From contig NZ_CP060137.1 in NCBI RefSeq assembly GCF_014235785.1, forward strand, positions 682,001 through 746,000: a stretch of DNA of 64,000 nt, in the 5' to 3' direction. Position 1 is the stretch's first letter. Every line of letters starts with the position of its first letter. The notes beneath the pieces were generated by a model. It did no database searches and had not been told where the DNA came from. It worked only from the letters and a program-made list of their open reading frames with translations. Of the stretch, positions 1 through 8,555 are shown piece by piece. Source of the DNA: Bacillus sp. PAMC26568. Its GTDB lineage: Bacteria; Bacillota; Bacilli; Bacillales; Bacillaceae. Both the position numbers and the translations under genes were made by a program.

Positions 1-1
1 A

Positions 2-325
2 AAGGCATTAAGGAAAAGAGGATTCAGAATAGCAGTTGATGATACAGGCGCAGGCTATGCCAGCTTACATACGATCAGTGAGATTTTACCCGATATTATA
101 AAAATTGACCGGTCCGTTATTCAAGATATTGATACAAACAGTGTAAAGGAATCTATGTTAAAGGGACTTATTTTAATTGCGAAAGAAACGGGCTCCCTTG
201 TTGTAGCAGAGGGGATTGAGAAAAAAGAAGAAGCTGACGTTCTATCCCGAAACCAAGTGGATCTTGCACAAGGTTATTTTTATGCGAAACCTGGTACACT
301 TGAAAGAGAACGAGTTGTGATATAA
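2..325 (+). CDS. EAL-domain protein, C-terminal part (cut by window edge)
   Basis: The reading frame is open from base 2 to a TAA at 323-325 and has no start in the window, so only the last 107 codons are seen. The fragment carries the late EAL-domain motifs in order: DDTGAGYASL (usual DDFGTGYSSL), IIKIDRSVI, VVAEGIE and QGYFYAKP. These belong to c-di-GMP phosphodiesterases. Known of the family: the two Asp of the DD motif, the Lys of KID and the Glu of AEG(I/V)E bind metal or substrate, and all are present, so the domain may be active. Whether a GGDEF, PAS or membrane part precedes it cannot be seen. It ends 17 bp before yutE. Confidence 0.85.
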   Translation, partial: KALRKRGFRIAVDDTGAGYASLHTISEILPDIIKIDRSVIQDIDTNSVKESMLKGLILIAKETGSLVVAEGIEKKEEADVLSRNQVDLAQGYFYAKPGTLERERVVI

Positions 326-342
326 AGTTGGGAGTGTCTTAA

Positions 343-780
343 ATGTATTTCGTAGATCGTGAAAAAATTGAAGAAACATTAATTTATTTTGAAAAAAACC
401 TTGCTTTGTTCCTTGAGCAAGAGGGCTGGAAAACAAAAATTGAAAAAAACGCTCTTGAGCGCCTTGCCCATATGATGATAGAGTCTGTTTTGGATACCGG
501 CAATGCTATTATTGATGGATTTATTATGAGGGACCCAGGCAGCTACGAGGATATCATCGATATTATGCTCGATGAAAAAGTAGTGATTGAAACTGAGGCA
601 GAAGCTTTAAAAGACGTTATTCGTTTTCGGAAAGTACTCGTGCAAGAATATCTGATCATCGATCATAAGAAACTGTCAGACAGCTTTGTTAAACAGTCAG
701 ATGCATTGAAGAATTTTCCGGATCGTGTAAGATCGTACCTCGAAAACGAACTTGGCCCAGTATCTGCTTTTAGACATTAA
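343..780 (+). CDS. yutE: YutE, DUF86/HepT-like protein
   Basis: A 145-aa, mostly helical protein of the DUF86 family, which contains the HepT-type RNase toxins. It is recognised by overall similarity to B. subtilis YutE, including GFIMRDPGSYEDIID in the middle and the C-terminal ENELGPVSAF. Family toxins carry an R-x(4-6)-H-x-Y motif. The matching place here reads RKVLVQEY (residues about 95-102), with Gln where the catalytic His is expected. No MNT-type nucleotidyltransferase antitoxin gene is adjacent. I infer a housekeeping, probably non-toxic, member. The start has only a weak ribosome site (GGGAGTG). A terminator follows, so yutE and yutF are probably separate units. Confidence 0.85.
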   Translation: MYFVDREKIEETLIYFEKNLALFLEQEGWKTKIEKNALERLAHMMIESVLDTGNAIIDGFIMRDPGSYEDIIDIMLDEKVVIETEAEALKDVIRFRKVLVQEYLIIDHKKLSDSFVKQSDALKNFPDRVRSYLENELGPVSAFRH

Positions 781-805
781 CGAATAAAAGTAGTATCATT
801 AGCAG

Positions 806-840
806 ACGCTTTCTCTTACAGAAGGCGTTTCATTTTTTAT
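806..840 (+). terminator. Rho-independent terminator after yutE
   Basis: Stem ACGCTTTCT / AGAAGGCGT with a 5-nt loop (one G-T pair), followed by a T-rich tail. Confidence 0.7.
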
Positions 841-858
841 ATAGCGGGAGTGAGATAA

Positions 859-1629
859 TTGAAAAACTACAAAGGCTATTTAATTGATCTCGATGGAACG
901 ATGTATCGGGGCAAGGAACGAATTGAAGAAGCGAGCGACTTTGTTAGATTACTAATAGAAAAAGAAATTCCATACTTGTTTGTTACAAATAATTCCTCGA
1001 GAACCCCCCAGCAGGTAGCCGATAAATTAAATACATTTGATATTCCTGCAAGTGAGGACAAAGTGTTCACAACAAGCCAGGCAACCGCTAACTACATTTA
1101 TGAGAAAAAAGCGGGTGCAGCAGTTTATGTCATCGGAGAAGAAGGCATACAGCAGGCACTCATTGAACGAGGTCTAAAGCTTGTTGATGAAAATCCTGAT
1201 TTCGTTGTTACGGGCATTGATAGAGACATCAATTATGAAAAATTGGCGTTAGCCTGTATTGCTGTTCGAAATGGCGCAACATTCATTTCAACAAATGGAG
1301 ATATTGCAATTCCGACTGAACGGGGTTTGCTTCCTGGAAATGGTTCATTAACGTCTGTAATCACTGTTTCGACTACTGTACAGCCAATCTTCATTGGCAA
1401 ACCAGAAAGCATTATTATGGAACAGGCGCTAAAAGTACTTGGCACAAATCCTGAAGAAACGTTAATGGTTGGGGATAATTATGACACAGATATTAAAGCA
1501 GGCATGAATACAGGGTTAGATACACTTCTCGTTCATACCGGCGTTACCCTGCGCGAGCACCTGCTGAATTATGAGGAAAAGCCAACCTTTACCGTTGATT
1601 CATTATCAGAGTGGTTTGATAAAATATAA
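859..1629 (+). CDS. yutF: YutF, HAD-IIA family phosphatase
   Basis: A 256-aa HAD-superfamily hydrolase of the NagD/p-nitrophenyl-phosphatase type. The four HAD motifs are visible: nucleophile and acid at D10 and D12 in LIDLDGTM, motif II VTNNSS, the motif III lysine in IGKPE, and motif IV MVGDNYDTDIKAG. The cap domain lies between motifs II and III, as in subclass IIA. The start is TTG, chosen because GCGGGAGTGAG lies 6-10 bp upstream and LKNYKGYLIDLDGT fits the family start. Known of the family: it removes phosphate from small metabolites such as nucleotides or sugar phosphates. The substrate cannot be read from sequence. Confidence 0.92.
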   Translation: MKNYKGYLIDLDGTMYRGKERIEEASDFVRLLIEKEIPYLFVTNNSSRTPQQVADKLNTFDIPASEDKVFTTSQATANYIYEKKAGAAVYVIGEEGIQQALIERGLKLVDENPDFVVTGIDRDINYEKLALACIAVRNGATFISTNGDIAIPTERGLLPGNGSLTSVITVSTTVQPIFIGKPESIIMEQALKVLGTNPEETLMVGDNYDTDIKAGMNTGLDTLLVHTGVTLREHLLNYEEKPTFTVDSLSEWFDKI

Positions 1630-1640
1630 CGTTGGATGCA

Positions 1641-1673
1641 AGCACACCACGATGGAAGGTGTGCTGTTTTTTT
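1641..1673 (+). terminator. Terminator after yutF
   Basis: Stem AGCACACC / GGTGTGCT followed by seven T. Confidence 0.9.
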
Positions 1674-1712
1674 ACAGTACCCGCCCTTAAATTAGGAGGG
1701 AATTGGAAAAAA

Positions 1713-1817
1713 GAAAGTATCAGGCACAAAACGGAAAGTATTTATCTGAATTTCGCTAGTATCAGTGACAATCTGGAAAGTAAAAGTCCCAATTTGGCAA
1801 GTAACGTAAGGACGATT
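1713..1817. repeat. 21-bp phased intergenic array (GAAAGTA type)
   Basis: The heptamer GAAAGTA or a close variant starts at 1713 (GAAAGTA), 1734 (GAAAGTA), 1755 (GCTAGTA), 1776 (GAAAGTA) and 1797 (GCAAGTA), each exactly 21 bp after the last. The bases between differ. The array lies between the 3' ends of two convergent genes, yutF and yutG, just past the yutF terminator. An open frame of 77 codons across it has no ribosome site and is not called. Confidence 0.75.
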
Positions 1818-1866
1818 CCAATGAAAAGTCCAAATAGACAAATGCAAACCTCATTTCATACATAAG

Positions 1867-1888
1867 AAAACCGGCCAAAGCCGGTTTT
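1867..1888 (-). terminator. Terminator after yutG
   Basis: Perfect inverted repeat AAAACCGG / CCGGTTTT with a 6-nt loop, 4 bp past the yutG stop codon. Confidence 0.8.
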
Positions 1889-1892
1889 CACC

Positions 1893-2402
1893 TTATTCCG
1901 TATTCCGGGCACGATGAGCCAAACGGCTTGATGCCGCAGCTGCAATGGCTCCTACGATATCATCCAGATAGGTGTGAACCATACCAGTCGATTTATCGTT
2001 TAAAAACTTTAATATTCCAGGCTTTTCTTTATCGATATAGCCGTAGTTTGTAAAGCCGATTGAACCATAGATGTTTACAATAGAAAAAGCAATAATCTCG
2101 TCAACTCCATAAAGGCTTTCATCACTTTCAATAATTGTCTGAAGTGGTTCCTCGAGCAGCTTTTTCTCGGCTAAAACATCAAGCTGAATGCCGGTTAGCA
2201 CGGCGTTTTGTACTTCTCTTTTGGACAAAACTCGATCTACATTTTCCAAACATTGATCGATTGTTAATGAAGGATGATATTTGACTTGCAGAAAGTAAAC
2301 GAGTTCTGCGATATCTTCTACCTTTACTCCGCGATCTGAAATCCATTGTCTTGCTGTTTTTTCAACAATGTCCATCTTCTCTTTTTCTTTCATCCATTTC
2401 AC
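1893..2402 (-). CDS. yutG: YutG, phosphatidylglycerophosphatase A-like protein
   Basis: A 169-aa soluble protein matching B. subtilis YutG and the PgpA family. Seen in sequence: YGVDEIIAFSIVNIYGSIG in the middle, and near the C-terminus GMVHTYLDDIVGAIAAA, whose Asp pair is the expected acidic motif. No membrane segment is obvious, unlike enteric PgpA, so the usual annotation as a phospholipid phosphatase is an inference from family membership only. The start is uncertain between codons 1, 4 and 10 (three Met within ten residues). AAGAAGATTGGGTG upstream is the only ribosome site near codon 1. It stands alone, converging on yutF. Confidence 0.85.
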   Translation of the reverse strand: MKWMKEKEKMDIVEKTARQWISDRGVKVEDIAELVYFLQVKYHPSLTIDQCLENVDRVLSKREVQNAVLTGIQLDVLAEKKLLEEPLQTIIESDESLYGVDEIIAFSIVNIYGSIGFTNYGYIDKEKPGILKFLNDKSTGMVHTYLDDIVGAIAAAASSRLAHRARNTE

Positions 2403-2612
2403 CCAATCTTCTTTTTACTATTTTACGCAAGCGGCCTTTTGAATGTGTAATTAAAATATTAATTGGTTATTTGTAATGATTCATGATTTTTTTAGCTTGT
2501 CTGGAAAAGATCCATCTTTAAAAAGTGTGTAACTAAGCAACCAAAATATACATAAATCAGTAAACTTGCGATTACGATAGGATAAGGACTATGACTCATG
2601 GGGGAGAAACGT

Positions 2613-3608
2613 GTGGAAAAATGGATAAGAGAACAATATGGGCTTAAAGTGACAGAGACATTCAGAGTTGGTAATTATGATGCTTTCTCATATCATCAAT
2701 TTGTTTATTTAATTGTTCCTTTGTCTCAAATGGAAGATGAAGAGCTGTATGAGCTGTACCATATGAGCCAATTTTTGCTGGAACGGGGAGATCCGTTTGT
2801 GGCCGTGTTTTTGTTAACGAAGCAAGGGAATTTGTATTTCGAATGGGAAAAAAGAAAATATGGAATTTTAAAATGCTCATATGTAGAAGGTGAACGAGTA
2901 TTACAGTTGGGAAGAGAGCTTGCCAGATTTCATCAAAAAGCGAGGAGCTTTCCATATCAAGTTTCAAAGACGAGCAGAATTGGTCAATGGAAGATGCTGT
3001 GGGAAAAGCGGACGGATCAGCTCGAAGGCTTTTGGCGGGGGAAAGTAAGCTCACAGCCGCTAGATCCATTTGAAAAAATGTTCGCAGAATCATTTCCATA
3101 TTATATGGGTCTTGCTGAAAACGCCATTCAATATTTAGTCGATACTGAGCTTGACGATGAACCGCAGCCCATTGATTCAGCAACGGTCTGCCACCACAGG
3201 TTTTATTCTGATACATGGAGAACATCTGGTTTGATCAAAATTCCGACAGATTGGGTGTTTGATCATTGCAGCAGGGATATCGCCGAATACTTAAGAAACC
3301 AATTTTTCGAACAGTCTGACACACTGCGACAGGAAGGATTTTTATTTTTGGAGGATTACGACAGGACAACACCGCTGTCGCCTTTTTCATGGAGGCTTAT
3401 ATATAGCCGTTTGCTTTTGCCTATCCATTACTTTGAGTGCGTAGAAGATTACTATTTGTCATCTGAAAGCGATAAGCCCTATTATGAAGCAAAGCTGAGG
3501 GAAATGCTGAAGACGTCTTCTAAATATGAAGGATTTCTAAAATCATATGCTCAATTATTATCCATGCGGACGAAAAAAATCTATTTGCCGGCTATCCACT
3601 GGCTGTAA
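2613..3608 (+). CDS. yutH: YutH, spore coat-associated kinase-fold protein
   Basis: A 331-aa protein similar to B. subtilis YutH, a member of the CotS/YutH group with an aminoglycoside-phosphotransferase-like fold made in the mother cell and associated with the spore coat. The HHRFYSD segment (about residue 195) stands where kinase relatives have the HGD catalytic loop, and the true catalytic Asp pattern is missing, so enzymatic activity is doubtful. The GTG at 2613 is preferred over the ATG at 2598, because GGGGGAG lies 7 bp before it whereas the ATG has no ribosome site. The gene is followed closely by a dehydrogenase gene behind a large inverted repeat. Confidence 0.82.
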   Translation: MEKWIREQYGLKVTETFRVGNYDAFSYHQFVYLIVPLSQMEDEELYELYHMSQFLLERGDPFVAVFLLTKQGNLYFEWEKRKYGILKCSYVEGERVLQLGRELARFHQKARSFPYQVSKTSRIGQWKMLWEKRTDQLEGFWRGKVSSQPLDPFEKMFAESFPYYMGLAENAIQYLVDTELDDEPQPIDSATVCHHRFYSDTWRTSGLIKIPTDWVFDHCSRDIAEYLRNQFFEQSDTLRQEGFLFLEDYDRTTPLSPFSWRLIYSRLLLPIHYFECVEDYYLSSESDKPYYEAKLREMLKTSSKYEGFLKSYAQLLSMRTKKIYLPAIHWL

Positions 3609-3620
3609 TGTACATTCATT

Positions 3621-3671
3621 CCTCTCACTCTTGTTGTGATAAGATAAAAGAAAACGGAAAAGAGTGAGAGG
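3621..3671 (+). promoter_or_regulatory. 12-bp perfect inverted repeat covering the ribosome site of the next gene
   Basis: CCTCTCACTCTT at 3621-3632 is the exact reverse complement of AAGAGTGAGAGG at 3660-3671, with a 27-nt loop. The right arm contains the ribosome binding site (GTGAGAGG) and ends directly at the ATG at 3672. A transcript reading through from yutH would hide this site in the stem. A possible -10 (TAAGAT) lies in the loop, so a transcript started there would lack the left arm. Terminator function is unlikely because no T-run follows. Confidence 0.6.
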
Positions 3672-4652
3672 ATGAAAAAACCGCTTGTATTTGTTACGCG
3701 TAAATGTCCAGAAGAAAAACTGAAAGCGCTTAAGGAAGTGGCTGAGGTGGAGATGTGGAAGAAAGAGGATGTATCATGTCCCCGTAAATTGCTGCTTGAA
3801 AAAGCAAAAGAAGCAGATGCGCTTCTGACCATGCTTTCTGATCAAGTAGACGAGGAGCTGCTGGACATAGGCGAAAACTTGAGAGTGATTGCCAACCTTG
3901 CAGTTGGTTTCGACAATATCAATGTTGAATATGCAACCCGCAAAAATGTCATCATTACGAACACACCTGATGTCTTAACAGATACGACTGCTGATTTAAC
4001 ATTTGCTTTGATCCTTTCTGCAGCACGACGGGTCATTGAAGCGGCAGATTATGTAAAGGAAGGAAAATGGACGAGCTGGAGCCCTTTGCTGCTTGCAGGA
4101 GCGGATGTTCATCATAAAACAATCGGCATTGTCGGAATGGGGAAAATTGGGCAAGCTGTAGCAAAACGCGCAAAAGGTTTTGATATGAACATTCTTTACC
4201 ATAATCGTTCAAGAGACACAGATGCTGAAAACCAATTGCAGGCAACCTACACAAGCTTTGATGAATTGCTGAAGGAATCAGATTTTGTTGTATGCATGAC
4301 ACCCCTTACGAACGAAACAAAAAACATGTTTCATGCAGAAAGCTTTAATAAAATGAAGCCATCTGCTATTTTTATTAATACATCAAGAGGCGGAACGGTT
4401 GTTGAGGAGGACTTGGTCAAAGCACTAAAAGAAGGTGTTATTGCAGGAGCAGGCTTAGATGTTTTTGAAAAAGAACCGATTGATAGCAAACATCCTCTGC
4501 TGATGCTTCCAAATGCAGTAGCTCTTCCTCATATTGGCAGCGCTACGCTTGAAACAAGGCACGCTATGATTGACTGCTGTGTTCAAAACTTGATCTCAGT
4601 TTTAAGTGGAAAACCCCCGATTACCCCATTAAATAAGATTACTGCCTCATGA
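3672..4652 (+). CDS. D-isomer-specific 2-hydroxyacid dehydrogenase (glyoxylate/hydroxypyruvate reductase type)
   Basis: A 326-aa NAD(P)-dependent D-2-hydroxyacid dehydrogenase. The Rossmann motif GIVGMGKIGQA lies near residue 155, followed by the basic-acidic patch YHNRSRDT that favours NADPH. Catalytic residues fit the family: R239 in NTSRGG, E268 in FEKEP and H287 in LPHIGSA. Length and motif spacing match glyoxylate/hydroxypyruvate reductases (GyaR/GhrB-like, compare B. subtilis YvcT) better than phosphoglycerate dehydrogenase, since there is no C-terminal ACT domain. It probably reduces glyoxylate or hydroxypyruvate in the cytosol. The start directly follows a large inverted repeat that could control translation. 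Confidence 0.9.
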   Translation: MKKPLVFVTRKCPEEKLKALKEVAEVEMWKKEDVSCPRKLLLEKAKEADALLTMLSDQVDEELLDIGENLRVIANLAVGFDNINVEYATRKNVIITNTPDVLTDTTADLTFALILSAARRVIEAADYVKEGKWTSWSPLLLAGADVHHKTIGIVGMGKIGQAVAKRAKGFDMNILYHNRSRDTDAENQLQATYTSFDELLKESDFVVCMTPLTNETKNMFHAESFNKMKPSAIFINTSRGGTVVEEDLVKALKEGVIAGAGLDVFEKEPIDSKHPLLMLPNAVALPHIGSATLETRHAMIDCCVQNLISVLSGKPPITPLNKITAS

Positions 4653-4689
4653 TAGAGGGTATAGTGTCTTTAAAACGGGAGGTAAAGAA

Positions 4690-4863
4690 ATGAATAGTTT
4701 TCTAGTGCAATACACTGATAAAGAAACCTTGGAAAGGGTATTTGACGGCCCAATCTTTTCTACTGAAGAGGAAGCCTTGCTCGAAAAAGAAAAGCTTGAG
4801 CGCAAAGGCCAAATTGACGTAGTGATTGAAAGTGAGAATGATATCCAGCTTGATCGTGAATAG
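4690..4863 (+). CDS. Small acidic hypothetical protein (57 aa)
   Basis: A 57-codon frame starts at ATG with GGGAGGT 6 bp upstream and stops before a strong terminator, so it is a credible gene despite its length. The product begins MNSFLVQYTDKETLERVF and is rich in Glu and Lys, with no Cys, membrane segment or known motif. It follows the dehydrogenase gene by 37 bp in the same direction and may be cotranscribed with it. I do not recognise the family. Confidence 0.7.
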   Translation: MNSFLVQYTDKETLERVFDGPIFSTEEEALLEKEKLERKGQIDVVIESENDIQLDRE

Positions 4864-4867
4864 AGGG

Positions 4868-4904
4868 AAATGACGTGCGGATTCATCCGCACGTCATTTT
4901 TTTT
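4868..4904 (+). terminator. Strong terminator
   Basis: A 14-bp stem (AAATGACGTGCGGA and its complement) with a TTCA loop and eight T. It closes the dehydrogenase and small-ORF unit. Confidence 0.95.
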
Positions 4905-4979
4905 ATGTTTTCCAAAAAATATAAATCCAGCAAAACCAACAAAGAAAGCGATTACATTATAAATACAGAAAATTCGCTA

Positions 4980-5008
4980 TTGATAAGAAATGGCACACTG
5001 TTTATAAT
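4980..5008 (+). promoter_or_regulatory. Sigma-A-type promoter of hom-thrC-thrB
   Basis: TTGATA (4980-4985) and TATAAT (5003-5008) with a 17-bp spacer, 75 bp before the hom start. I saw no T-box or leader terminator between it and hom. Confidence 0.75.
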
Positions 5009-5083
5009 GACAATAATAGAAAATGTCTATCATACATAAACAAATGTATTTACTGAAAAGACATCAAGGGAGTGGATCTAATC

Positions 5084-6382
5084 ATGAAAGCAATTCAAGT
5101 CGGTTTGTTAGGGCTAGGGACAGTAGGAACCGGTGTAGTAAAAATTATTGAGGATCATCAGGATAAATTGATGCACCAGGTAGGCTGTCCAGTTAAAGTG
5201 AAAAAAGTGCTCGTACAGGATGTTGATAAAAAAAGACAAGTTGAATTTGGCAAAGAATTGCTGACGAGAAACGCTGAAGATGTTATTTACGATCCTGAAA
5301 TTGATGTTGTTATAGAAGTAATGGGCGGTGTGGAACATACAAAAGAATATATTCTGCAGGCTCTGCAAGCTAAAAAGCATGTTGTTACGGCGAATAAGGA
5401 TCTAATGGCTGTCTATGGCACCGAGCTATTGGACGCTGCAACAGAAAATGGATGTGATTTATTTTATGAAGCAAGCGTAGCAGGCGGGATTCCTATTTTA
5501 AGAAGTTTAGTAGATGGACTGGCCTCAGATCGCATTAACAAAATGATGGGGATTGTGAACGGAACAACAAACTTTATTTTAACAAAAATGAGCAAACAGG
5601 GGAGTCCGTATGAAGAAGTGCTGAAAGAAGCTCAGGAGCTTGGATATGCGGAATCTGACCCTACTGCAGATGTAGAAGGACTGGATGCAGCCCGGAAAAT
5701 GGCAATCCTGGCACGGCTTGGATTTTCAATGCATGTAGATTTAGAAGATGTCAGTGTAAAAGGGATCAGCGAAGTAACAGACGAAGATATTAGCTACAGC
5801 AAGAGGCTTGGCTATACGATGAAACTGATCGGCATCGCCAACCGCGATCATAATAAAGTGGAAGTCAGCGTACAGCCGACGCTGCTGCCGGATTATCACC
5901 CGCTGGCGTCTGTCAACAATGAATATAATGCCGTTTACGTATATGGAGAAGCTGTTGGCGAAACGATGTTTTACGGTCCGGGAGCGGGAAGCTTGCCGAC
6001 TGCAACAGCTGTCGTTTCTGACTTAGTAGGTGTCATGAAAAATATGAGACTTGGGGTAAACGGACGAAGTGCTGTTCTGCCCCAATTTGAAAAATCATTA
6101 AAGCAAAGCGATGAAATCTATGCTCAGCATTTCCTTCGCATTCATGTGAAAGATCAAGTTGGGGCATTTTCAACCATTACTTCTTTATTTTCTGAAAGAG
6201 GAGTGAGCTTTGAAAAAATTCTGCAGCTGCCTCTGAAAAATAGCAATCTTGCAGAAATCGTGATTGTGACACACCAAGCTTCAAATAAGGACTTTGAGGA
6301 AATTCTGGCAAATCTGCTTGATCTTGAAGTCGTCCATGGAATAAAAAGCTCATATCGCGTAGAAGGGAACGGTTATTCATGA
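5084..6382 (+). CDS. hom: Homoserine dehydrogenase
   Basis: A 432-aa NAD(P)-dependent homoserine dehydrogenase that converts aspartate semialdehyde to homoserine, the branch point to threonine and methionine. The N-terminal nucleotide motif is [11 protein letters not shown]. The catalytic core includes [12 protein letters not shown] and the family signature region around [15 protein letters not shown]. Residues about 350-432 form an ACT domain ([16 protein letters not shown]), which in relatives allows feedback by threonine. The ATG at 5084 (MKAIQVG) is preferred over the in-frame GTG at 5072, because that GTG lies inside the ribosome site AAGGGAGTGG. The stop overlaps the thrC start by 4 bp. 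Confidence 0.97.
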   Translation: MKAIQVGLLGLGTVGTGVVKIIEDHQDKLMHQVGCPVKVKKVLVQDVDKKRQVEFGKELLTRNAEDVIYDPEIDVVIEVMGGVEHTKEYILQALQAKKHVVTANKDLMAVYGTELLDAATENGCDLFYEASVAGGIPILRSLVDGLASDRINKMMGIVNGTTNFILTKMSKQGSPYEEVLKEAQELGYAESDPTADVEGLDAARKMAILARLGFSMHVDLEDVSVKGISEVTDEDISYSKRLGYTMKLIGIANRDHNKVEVSVQPTLLPDYHPLASVNNEYNAVYVYGEAVGETMFYGPGAGSLPTATAVVSDLVGVMKNMRLGVNGRSAVLPQFEKSLKQSDEIYAQHFLRIHVKDQVGAFSTITSLFSERGVSFEKILQLPLKNSNLAEIVIVTHQASNKDFEEILANLLDLEVVHGIKSSYRVEGNGYS

Positions 6383-7440
6383 TGTGGAAAGGGCTCTTAA
6401 ACCAATATAAGAATTACTTGCCGATAACAGATAAAACACCTTTATTGACACTGAATGAAGGGAACACCCCTCTTGTTTTGCTGCCAACTCTGTCAGAGAA
6501 GTTAGGCATTGAATTATATGCTAAAACAGAAGGCGCCAATCCAACTGGCTCGTTTAAAGACAGAGGTATGGTGATGGCTGTTGCAAAAGCAAAAGAAGAG
6601 GGAAGCGATACTGTCATCTGTGCTTCTACCGGAAATACGTCAGCAGCAGCTGCAGCCTATGCAGCCAGAGCGAAAATGCGCTGCATCATCGTCATTCCTG
6701 ACGGAAAAATAGCATTTGGAAAACTGGCACAGGCTGTAATGTACGGGGCTGAGATTATTGCAATTAATGGCAACTTCGATCAAGCGCTGACGATGGTCCG
6801 CAGCATGTCTGAGAAGCTTCCTATTACGCTTGTAAACTCTGTAAACCCTTATCGGCTGGAAGGGCAAAAAACAGCGGCATTTGAGCTCTGTGATGCACTG
6901 GGAGCAGCACCGGATATTTTAGCTATTCCAGTGGGAAATGCAGGAAATATTTCTGCTTATTGGAAAGGCTTTTTAGAATATGACAGCATTCATCAGACTG
7001 GTCTGCCCCAAATGCACGGCTTCGAAGCAGAGGGTGCAGCTGCCATCGTCCGAAATCAAGTCATTGAAAATCCGGAAACCATTGCAACAGCAATTCGAAT
7101 TGGAAACCCGGCAAGCTGGGATAAAGCAGTAAACGCAGCTGAGCAATCAAATGGTTTTATTGATGAAGTAACGGATCAGGAAATAATTGAAGCATACCAG
7201 CTTCTCGCTAAGACAGAGGGTGTTTTTGCAGAGCCTGCTTCATGCGCTTCCATTGCCGGCTTAATAAAGAATGCCAAGAAAGGTGTCTATCAAAAAGGCG
7301 CCAAAGCAGTGGCCGTCTTAACAGGAAATGGATTGAAAGATCCAAACGTGGCTGTAGATGTTTCAGAAATCAAGCCAATTGTGCTTCCAAACGATGAACT
7401 TGCCGTTATGGAGCAGCTTAAGGGAGTGGGTGCATGGTGA
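6379..7440 (+). CDS. thrC: Threonine synthase
   Basis: A 353-aa PLP enzyme that turns O-phosphohomoserine into threonine. The PLP lysine is K60 in [25 protein letters not shown] follows, and the phosphate-binding glycine loop is VGNAGN. The length fits the short Bacillus class of ThrC, close to B. subtilis. Two ATG codons stand in tandem at 6379 and 6382. Both overlap or abut the hom stop, so translation is probably coupled to hom. The 3' end overlaps thrB by 7 bp. The second ATG (MWKGLLNQY) matches the B. subtilis start better. Confidence 0.97.
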   Translation: MMWKGLLNQYKNYLPITDKTPLLTLNEGNTPLVLLPTLSEKLGIELYAKTEGANPTGSFKDRGMVMAVAKAKEEGSDTVICASTGNTSAAAAAYAARAKMRCIIVIPDGKIAFGKLAQAVMYGAEIIAINGNFDQALTMVRSMSEKLPITLVNSVNPYRLEGQKTAAFELCDALGAAPDILAIPVGNAGNISAYWKGFLEYDSIHQTGLPQMHGFEAEGAAAIVRNQVIENPETIATAIRIGNPASWDKAVNAAEQSNGFIDEVTDQEIIEAYQLLAKTEGVFAEPASCASIAGLIKNAKKGVYQKGAKAVAVLTGNGLKDPNVAVDVSEIKPIVLPNDELAVMEQLKGVGAW

Positions 7441-8372
7441 AGGAAGGTGACATGTTAAAGATTAAAGTTCCCGGCAGTACGGCTAACCTGGGGCCTGGTT
7501 TTGACTCTGTCGGTCTTGCTGTAAATCGTTATTTGGAGCTTTCGGTTACGCCATCAAAAAAATGGACATTTGTTCCTTTGAGTCACGAAATGCGGGGTAT
7601 TCCAAGAAATGAGGAAAATCTTATTTATCAAGTGGCTAAAAGAGTCGCATCTTCCTATGAATCTAGCTTGCCTGCCTGCACTGTCGAGGTCTGGAGTGAC
7701 ATTCCAATGGCAAGGGGCCTTGGCAGCAGTGCAGCTGCCATTGTTGCAGGTGTAGAACTTGCAAATGAACTATGCGGCTTACAGCTGAGCATGAAAGAAA
7801 AGCTGCATCTGGCAAGCATTATTGAGGGACATCCTGATAATGCAGGGGCTTCCCTTTATGGCGGATTAGTAGTTGGCCTGCATCAGGAGCAGGAAACGGA
7901 ATTAGTCGCTGTTCATGAAGTGGATGTGGACCTCGTTGTCGTAGTTCCTCCATATGAACTTTATACAAAAGATGCCCGTGACGTGCTTCCCGGTTACCTG
8001 GAATACAGCGGGGCGGTGGAAGCAAGTGCAGTGAGCAATGTCCTCGTTGCAGCCGTTTTACAGAATAACTGGGCTCTTGCAGGGAAAATGATGCAAAAAG
8101 ATTTATTTCATCAGCCATACCGCGGCACGCTGATCAAAGAGCTTTCGAAGGTGACGGAAGCGGCAATGGTTGCTGGCGCATATGGCGCAGCTCTCAGCGG
8201 TGCAGGACCTACTGTCATTGCATTTGCTGCCAGGGGCAAGGGCAAGACACTTGCTAAGCTTCTTAAATCACAATTTCCAAAATGTGAGGTTGAAGAGTTA
8301 CTGCCAGTTTTAGAAGGCTCGAATGTTTATTATGAAGCTGGCGCGGGACAAGTTCAGGATTGGATTGGATAA
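7434..8372 (+). CDS. thrB: Homoserine kinase
   Basis: A 312-aa GHMP-family kinase that phosphorylates homoserine with ATP. The GHMP motifs are visible: [15 protein letters not shown] at the N-terminus, the ATP-binding loop [12 protein letters not shown], and the C-terminal [11 protein letters not shown]. The start is uncertain. ATG 7434 has AGGGAGTGG 5 bp upstream and overlaps thrC. ATG 7452 (MLKIKVPGS) also has a good site (AAGGAAGGTGA). B. subtilis ThrB has a short leader before the same motif, so the longer form is kept. It is the last gene of the threonine operon. Confidence 0.96.
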   Translation: MVKEGDMLKIKVPGSTANLGPGFDSVGLAVNRYLELSVTPSKKWTFVPLSHEMRGIPRNEENLIYQVAKRVASSYESSLPACTVEVWSDIPMARGLGSSAAAIVAGVELANELCGLQLSMKEKLHLASIIEGHPDNAGASLYGGLVVGLHQEQETELVAVHEVDVDLVVVVPPYELYTKDARDVLPGYLEYSGAVEASAVSNVLVAAVLQNNWALAGKMMQKDLFHQPYRGTLIKELSKVTEAAMVAGAYGAALSGAGPTVIAFAARGKGKTLAKLLKSQFPKCEVEELLPVLEGSNVYYEAGAGQVQDWIG

Positions 8373-8373
8373 G

Positions 8374-8399
8374 GCATTCTCTTATGAGGGTGCTTTTTT
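8374..8399 (+). terminator. Terminator of the threonine operon
   Basis: Stem GCATTCTC / GAGGGTGC with two G-T pairs, a TTAT loop and six T, one base after the thrB stop. Confidence 0.7.
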
Positions 8400-8418
8400 A
8401 ACGTAAGGAAGAATTTCG

Positions 8419-8520
8419 GAATTTATTTAGCAGTCTCTTTTTCGAAATTAATTGGATTTTATTAGAATTATCAAACACCTATGAAGGGAATTTATTTAGT
8501 CTGTCGAAATAAATAGAATG
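8419..8520. repeat. Degenerate AT-rich periodic array
   Basis: GAATTTATTTAG-like motifs start at 8419, 8444, 8465, 8488 and 8506 (GAATTTATTTAG, GAAATTAATTGG, GAATTATC, GAATTTATTTAG, GAAATAAATAGA). Spacing is 18-25 bp, looser than the exact 21-bp arrays elsewhere. Like those, it directly follows a terminator. Confidence 0.5.
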
Positions 8521-8555
8521 CTAGCAAAATCTAAAGAAAGCGTGGTGTTTATGAA

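Noticed and set aside
1632-1865. 77-codon open frame after yutF
   Set aside because: It covers the yutF terminator and the phased array, has no ribosome site and no similarity to a protein family.
4904-5083. T-box or other amino-acid riboswitch before hom
   Set aside because: The leader after the TATAAT is only about 70 nt, with no T-box sequence, no specifier-like stem and no terminator.
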